From: Natronolimnobius sp. AArcel1
Lineage (GTDB): Archaea > Halobacteriota > Halobacteria > Halobacteriales > Natrialbaceae
Assembly: GCF_011043775.1 (NCBI RefSeq)
Contig: NZ_JAAKXY010000003.1
Span: forward strand, 372,001 to 436,000
DNA: 64,000 bases
Direction: 5' to 3'
The notes beneath the pieces are model-generated. The model searched no databases, was not told the origin of the DNA, and saw only the letters and a list, made by a program, of their open reading frames with translations. Both the position numbers and the translations under genes were made by a program. Positions 60,191 through 64,000 of the stretch are shown in pieces (the first letter of the stretch is position 1; each line of letters begins with the position of its first letter).

Positions 60191-62536
60191 ATGAGCGACG
60201 AAGACCTCGCCAAAGACCTTGGATTGGTTTCGGCGCTCGCGATTGGTATCGGGACGATGATCGGGGCGGGTATTTTCGTCTTGCCCGGTATCGCTGCCCA
60301 AGAGGCCGGACCAGTCGTCGTCATTTCGTTCATTATCGGCGGCATGATCGCCATGATCAACGCCTTCTCGGTGAGCGAACTCGGGACGGCAATGCCGAAA
60401 GCCGGCGGCGCGTACTACTACATCAATCGAGCGCTCGGACCACTATTTGGTTCGATTTCCGGAATGGGCGACTGGATCGGACTCGCGTTCGCCTCGGCGT
60501 TCTACTGCATCGGATTCGGTGGCTACCTCGCCGACATGCTAGACGGCGTCGTGGTCTCGGTTCCTGGGATCGGCGAACTCGCATTGCTCCCAACGATTGC
60601 ACTCGGTCCGTTCGCACTCACCGAAATCCAGATTGGCGCCATCATCGCAGGCACCGTGTTCGTCGGCGTCAACTACATCGGCGCGAAAGAGACCGGCGGA
60701 ATCCAAACCGCGATTGTGACTATCCTGCTCGGCCTGCTCACGATCTTCGCCATCGTTGGCTTCTTCTCGTTCGACTGGGCCACCGTTGCCGCCGAGGACG
60801 GCTACGCACCTGAAGGCGTCGGCGAGATTCTCCCCGGCGCGGCCCTCGTGTTCGTCTCCTATCTGGGCTATGCAAAAATCGCAACAATCGGCGAGGAACT
60901 CAAAAACCCCGGCCGCAACCTCCCAATCGCCATCATCGGCAGCGTCGCTATCGTGATGGCCATCTACGCGATTCTCGTCACCATCCTGCTCGGCCTGATT
61001 CCCCACGAGGACTTCTTCCTCGATACCGTCGAAGACGCGCCGATGTCCTACGCTGCGGAGATCGTCTTCGACTACCAGCTCCCGATCTTTGGGTTCGAAC
61101 TCCCACTGCTTGGCGTTGGGGTTACCTCGATCACGCTCGCCGCGCTTCTTGCGACCGCCTCGAGTGCGAACGCCTCGATTCTGGCATCAGCCCGGATCAA
61201 CTTCGCGATGGGCCGGGACAAGATCGTCACGGATTCGCTCAACGAGATTCACCCGAAATTCGCGACGCCGTACCGCTCGATTGCGGTCACCGGTGCCATG
61301 ATCATCGTCTTCATCATCGGCCTCGGCGAAACCGTCGAAATTCTCTCGAGTGCGGCGAGCGTGTTACATCTGGTCGTCTACGCGCTGATCAACGCCTCGC
61401 TGATCGTCTTCCGGGAGACGAATCCGCCGGAGTACGACCCTGATTTCGAGGTGCCGTTCTATCCGTATCTGCCGATTGCGGGATTCATCCTCTCGCTTGC
61501 GCTGATCTACTTCATGGACAACACCCCGACGCTCATCGCCGGCGCGTTCGTCGTCTTTGCAGTCATCTGGTACTTCGCGTACGCACGCTCCGAAACCGAA
61601 CTGTCGGGAATCCTCGGCACCTACATTCTGGATCGCTCGGAAGAGATGCCGGATGTTGCCGTATCGGCGGCAAGCGCCGTCAAACCCGAGGGGAACGACG
61701 AGTACACGGTCGTCGTTCCCGTTTCGAACCCGCGAACTGAGTCAACGCTGCTCTCGCTTGCAAGCGTCCTCGCGAAAGCCAACGACGGCCGCGTACAGGC
61801 AGTCCACATCGTGGAAGTCCCCGACCAGACGCCGCTACAGGAAGGCTCTGAACACATCCAGCGCATCGACGCCGAGTCCCAGAAACTGATGTCGCAAGTC
61901 CAAGAGAGCACGGAAACGATGGACGTACCGGTCGACATTCGAACGGTCGTCTCACACCGCTCCGTCGAGGAAGTGTTCGACGTTGCACGCCGTGAGAACG
62001 CAGACACCGTTGTCATGGGCTGGGGACCAGGCCGTTCGTGGTCCGCCGGCCGCGTCGAAGGTGCGTTCGACGAACTCGCACACGACCTGCCGTGTGACTT
62101 CCTCGTGTTCAACGACCGCGGCCTCGAGACCGAGCGCGTGCTGGTTCCGACTGCGGGCGGTCCCGACTCCGATCTGAGCGCCGAACTGGCGCGCCACCTG
62201 CGCGATCAGGTCGGCTCCGAGATTACGCTCTTGCACGTCGTCGACACCGACGCCGATGGCGAGGCAGGGCGAGCGTTCCTCGAGGAATGGGCTGACGAGC
62301 ACGACCTCGAGGATGCGTCGATCCGGATCGACACCTCCGGCGACGTAGAGGATGCAATCGCCGCCGCCGCCGAGGAGCACACACTGCTCGTTATCGGTGC
62401 GACCGAACGCGGACTGCTCTCGCGGCTGTTCCGCGGCACGCTCGCCTACGACGTGGTCAACGAGGTCGATAGTTCGGTGATTATGGCCGAGCGCCCGACC
62501 TCGCGGTCCCTCTGGGAGCGCCTGTTCGGTCGCTGA
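60191..62536 (+). CDS. Amino-acid permease (APC) fused to universal-stress domains, copy 2
   Basis: A 781-residue fusion parallel to the gene at 56543-58834: an APC permease with about twelve helices (AIGIGTMIGAGIFVLPG at the start and GYAKIATIGEELKNPGRNLP in helix 6) and two C-terminal USP units (YTVVVPVSNPRTESTLL and the last one with RVLVPTAGGPDSDLS and LLVIGATERGLLSRLFRGT). The start is taken as ATG 60191 (MSDEDLAKDLG) because ggag precedes it by a suitable distance and the fold begins here; ATG 60179 is a four-residue longer alternative. Confidence 0.92.
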   Translation: MSDEDLAKDLGLVSALAIGIGTMIGAGIFVLPGIAAQEAGPVVVISFIIGGMIAMINAFSVSELGTAMPKAGGAYYYINRALGPLFGSISGMGDWIGLAFASAFYCIGFGGYLADMLDGVVVSVPGIGELALLPTIALGPFALTEIQIGAIIAGTVFVGVNYIGAKETGGIQTAIVTILLGLLTIFAIVGFFSFDWATVAAEDGYAPEGVGEILPGAALVFVSYLGYAKIATIGEELKNPGRNLPIAIIGSVAIVMAIYAILVTILLGLIPHEDFFLDTVEDAPMSYAAEIVFDYQLPIFGFELPLLGVGVTSITLAALLATASSANASILASARINFAMGRDKIVTDSLNEIHPKFATPYRSIAVTGAMIIVFIIGLGETVEILSSAASVLHLVVYALINASLIVFRETNPPEYDPDFEVPFYPYLPIAGFILSLALIYFMDNTPTLIAGAFVVFAVIWYFAYARSETELSGILGTYILDRSEEMPDVAVSAASAVKPEGNDEYTVVVPVSNPRTESTLLSLASVLAKANDGRVQAVHIVEVPDQTPLQEGSEHIQRIDAESQKLMSQVQESTETMDVPVDIRTVVSHRSVEEVFDVARRENADTVVMGWGPGRSWSAGRVEGAFDELAHDLPCDFLVFNDRGLETERVLVPTAGGPDSDLSAELARHLRDQVGSEITLLHVVDTDADGEAGRAFLEEWADEHDLEDASIRIDTSGDVEDAIAAAAEEHTLLVIGATERGLLSRLFRGTLAYDVVNEVDSSVIMAERPTSRSLWERLFGR

Positions 62537-62605
62537 CCCACCCATCGACACGACCGCTTCTCCGTTCGGGAACGCATATACCAGCCGGGTGACTACACCC
62601 GAGGT

Positions 62606-63502
62606 ATGACCAAGCAGACGCCCGCCGATGCGGGCTGGTTCGCAGCGATTGATGGCGATCCCTCGAGCGACAGTGCCCGAGATGCCGCCGCGATGGCGGT
62701 CCGAGATGGCTCGAGTCCGAGCCCCGAGAACTGGCCCGCACACGCCCTCGAGTCGGGTGTTGCAGCCGACGAGGACGAGTACTACGAGCAGTTGAAAGCG
62801 GCGACAACGGCAGCAACGCGCGCTACTGTTCGCGAGCGCGAAGGGGCGGACGACCGCCAGATCGTCCACGCGGTCCGAACGATGGACGACTGCGAGCGCA
62901 CCGCGAACGAACTCGCCGAGCGCCTCGCCGAGTGGGGCGGCAGCGTCGACAGCGAGGCCGGAACGGGTATCGAGTACGCCCGGGAACTGGCCGCTCGAGA
63001 CGACGTTCCGCCCGAACAGGCGCGACTCGTCTCGCTGGCCGAGCGCATCGTTGCTCTCGCAGACGAAGCCGACGACGTTCGCGAGTACGTCGAACAACAG
63101 ATGCCAAGCGTCGCGCCGAATCTCACCGCGCTCGCGGATCCCGTACTTGGCGCGCGACTCCTCTCGCTGGCCGGCGGCCTCGAAGAACTCGCGAAGAAGC
63201 CAAGCGGGACGGTGCAGGTGCTTGGCGCGGAAGACGCACTGTTCGCGCATCTTCGAGGGCACGCACCCTCGCCGAAACACGGGATTATCTACATGCACGA
63301 CGCCGTTCGGGGCACTCACCCCGAAAACCGTGGCTCGGCGGCGCGAGCGGTCGCGGGCAAACTCACCATCGCCGCCCGCGTCGACCACTACTCAGGCGAG
63401 TTGAAGCCCGAAATCGAGGGCGAACTCATCGACCGAATCGAGACGATTCAGGCCCGAACAGTAGGTGAAAGCGGTGCCGAGGGAGGTGAGTCCGATGAGT
63501 GA
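62606..63502 (+). CDS. Nop5/Nop56-type C/D-box sRNP core protein
   Basis: A 298-residue Nop-domain protein of the archaeal C/D-box small ribonucleoprotein, which guides fibrillarin to 2'-O-methylate rRNA and tRNA. The N-terminal third binds fibrillarin, a coiled coil follows (about 85-150), and the Nop domain has PNLTALADPVLGARLLSLAGGLEELAKKPSGTVQVLGAE and HGIIYMHDAV. The ATG at 62606 follows gcatatacc (62572-62581) by about 28 bases. Its stop overlaps the fibrillarin gene by eight bases, so both are co-translated. Confidence 0.94.
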   Translation: MTKQTPADAGWFAAIDGDPSSDSARDAAAMAVRDGSSPSPENWPAHALESGVAADEDEYYEQLKAATTAATRATVREREGADDRQIVHAVRTMDDCERTANELAERLAEWGGSVDSEAGTGIEYARELAARDDVPPEQARLVSLAERIVALADEADDVREYVEQQMPSVAPNLTALADPVLGARLLSLAGGLEELAKKPSGTVQVLGAEDALFAHLRGHAPSPKHGIIYMHDAVRGTHPENRGSAARAVAGKLTIAARVDHYSGELKPEIEGELIDRIETIQARTVGESGAEGGESDE

Positions 63503-64000
63503 GCCTGTACTTCCCGAGGGTGTCGAACGCCGCGATATCGACGGCAGGGAACGACTCGCAACCCGCGGGGAACCAGTGTATGGCGAGCCGACCGATGGCG
63601 AGTGGCGCGCCTGGAATCCGAACCGCTCCAAACTCGGCGCGATGCTCGAGTTGGGGATGGACACCGGACTCGAGGGTGGCGACGAAGAGACAGTCCTCTA
63701 CCTCGGTGCGGCCAGCGGCACGACAGTGAGCCACGTCGCGGACTTCGCCGGCCCGACGTACGCCGTCGAGTTCGCTGCCCGGCCCGCACGGGACTTGCTC
63801 GAGGCGGCTGACTCACGCCCACGGCTCTTCCCGCTGCTCAAAGACGCCCGGAAACCCGAGAGCTACGCGCACGTCGTCGAATCCGACGTCGACGTCCTCA
63901 TCCAGGACGTCGCGACCCGCGGACAGGCACGCGTCGCCCTCGAGAACAAGCAGTTCCTGGCCGAGGATGGCCGACTCCTGCTCGCCGTCAAAGCCCGCAG
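63495..64000 (+). CDS. flpA: Fibrillarin-like rRNA/tRNA 2'-O-methyltransferase (3' end cut off)
   Basis: The first 168 codons of a SAM-dependent RNA methyltransferase; the right edge cuts the C-terminus. The fibrillarin phrases are VYGEPTDGEWRAWNPNRSKLGAML, the SAM site VLYLGAASGTTVSHVAD (about residues 66-82), YAVEFAARPARDLL and VLIQDVATRGQARV. It acts in the cytosol with Nop5, L7Ae and C/D guide RNAs. The start overlaps nop5 by eight bases. Confidence 0.95.
   Translation, partial: MSEPVLPEGVERRDIDGRERLATRGEPVYGEPTDGEWRAWNPNRSKLGAMLELGMDTGLEGGDEETVLYLGAASGTTVSHVADFAGPTYAVEFAARPARDLLEAADSRPRLFPLLKDARKPESYAHVVESDVDVLIQDVATRGQARVALENKQFLAEDGRLLLAVKAR

Noticed and set aside
61952-63388. A 478-codon open frame on the minus strand opposite the permease end and nop5
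   Set aside because: It is antisense to two well-supported genes, has no family resemblance, and such long antisense frames are expected in high-G+C DNA.
1-64000. A CRISPR array or complete insertion sequence
   Set aside because: No regularly spaced 24-40-base repeats and no transposase-like protein were seen in either strand.

Overview
This window is chromosomal DNA from a halophilic archaeon (class Halobacteria). The evidence is the high G+C content, very acidic proteins, the very frequent hexamer CTCGAG, leaderless-type promoters with an A/T box about 25-30 bases before the start codon, Tat signals on exported proteins, and archaeal marker genes (mevalonate kinase plus isopentenyl phosphate kinase, RfcL, Nop5, fibrillarin). 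The style, including a BioU-type biotin operon, fits the Natrialbales group, but no species can be named from sequence alone.

Layout. 1-4.1 kb: a phosphonate/phosphate-type binding lipoprotein cut by the left edge, the mvk-ipk isoprenoid pair, an alpha/beta hydrolase and a NYN-domain protein. 4.4-9 kb: a secreted subtilisin-like protease with a duplicated C-terminal module, then gcvT-gcvH without gcvP. 9.2-13.8 kb: a complete pstSCAB-phoU phosphate operon. 13.8-19.3 kb, all on the minus strand: a HAD phosphatase with a winged-helix regulator, an XRE-type regulator with a 51-residue membrane protein, a CinA-like protein, a degenerate M48-like membrane protein, and a DsrE/TusA pair. 19.9-22.6 kb: a rhodanese-metallo-beta-lactamase protein, a small Cys-rich Tat protein, a regulator and a VapBC pair. 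22.6-28.7 kb: rfcL and the biotin operon bioB-bioU-bioF-bioD. 28.9-34.4 kb: an acidic protein, sucCD, a UbiA prenyltransferase and three small proteins. 34.8-45.3 kb: an aldo-keto reductase, membrane proteins including a tandem duplicated pair, a CysD/CysH-like protein, wecB with a DUF354 glycosyltransferase-like gene, an exported protein, a glutaredoxin and a methyltransferase. 45.5-49.7 kb: a low-G+C HAD gene, a split YeeE/YedE pair, an aspartoacylase-like protein, a DUF309 protein, a 48-residue zinc-ribbon protein and a tRNA-Leu. 50-64 kb: an HTTM protein, an inositol-monophosphatase-like enzyme, DUF63, trkA-trkH, two amino-acid permeases fused to USP domains with a free USP between them, then nop5 and fibrillarin (cut by the right edge).

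Working together. Several sets form coherent functions: phosphate uptake (pst/phoU); persulfide or thiosulfate handling (TusA, DsrE, rhodanese-MBL, YeeE/YedE, in two places 25 kb apart); biotin synthesis in which BioU replaces BioA; K+ uptake for a salt-in lifestyle (TrkAH); stress-linked amino-acid transport (permease-USP fusions); and the C/D-box RNA 2'-O-methylation complex (Nop5-fibrillarin).

Non-coding structure includes two copies of an approximately 83-bp hairpin element ending in TATAGTA/TACTATA, a duplication of the tRNA-Leu 3' end resembling an attachment-site scar, an array of ACAATCA motifs before a regulator gene, a 3'-end remnant of a third copy beside a tandem gene pair, and a TrkA-C-like gene remnant. 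No CRISPR array, rRNA or complete insertion sequence was found. The nearest things to something undescribed are the hairpin element family, the tRNA-end duplications with their own hairpins, the palindromic insert inside the DUF309 gene, and the zinc-ligand-free M48 relative.
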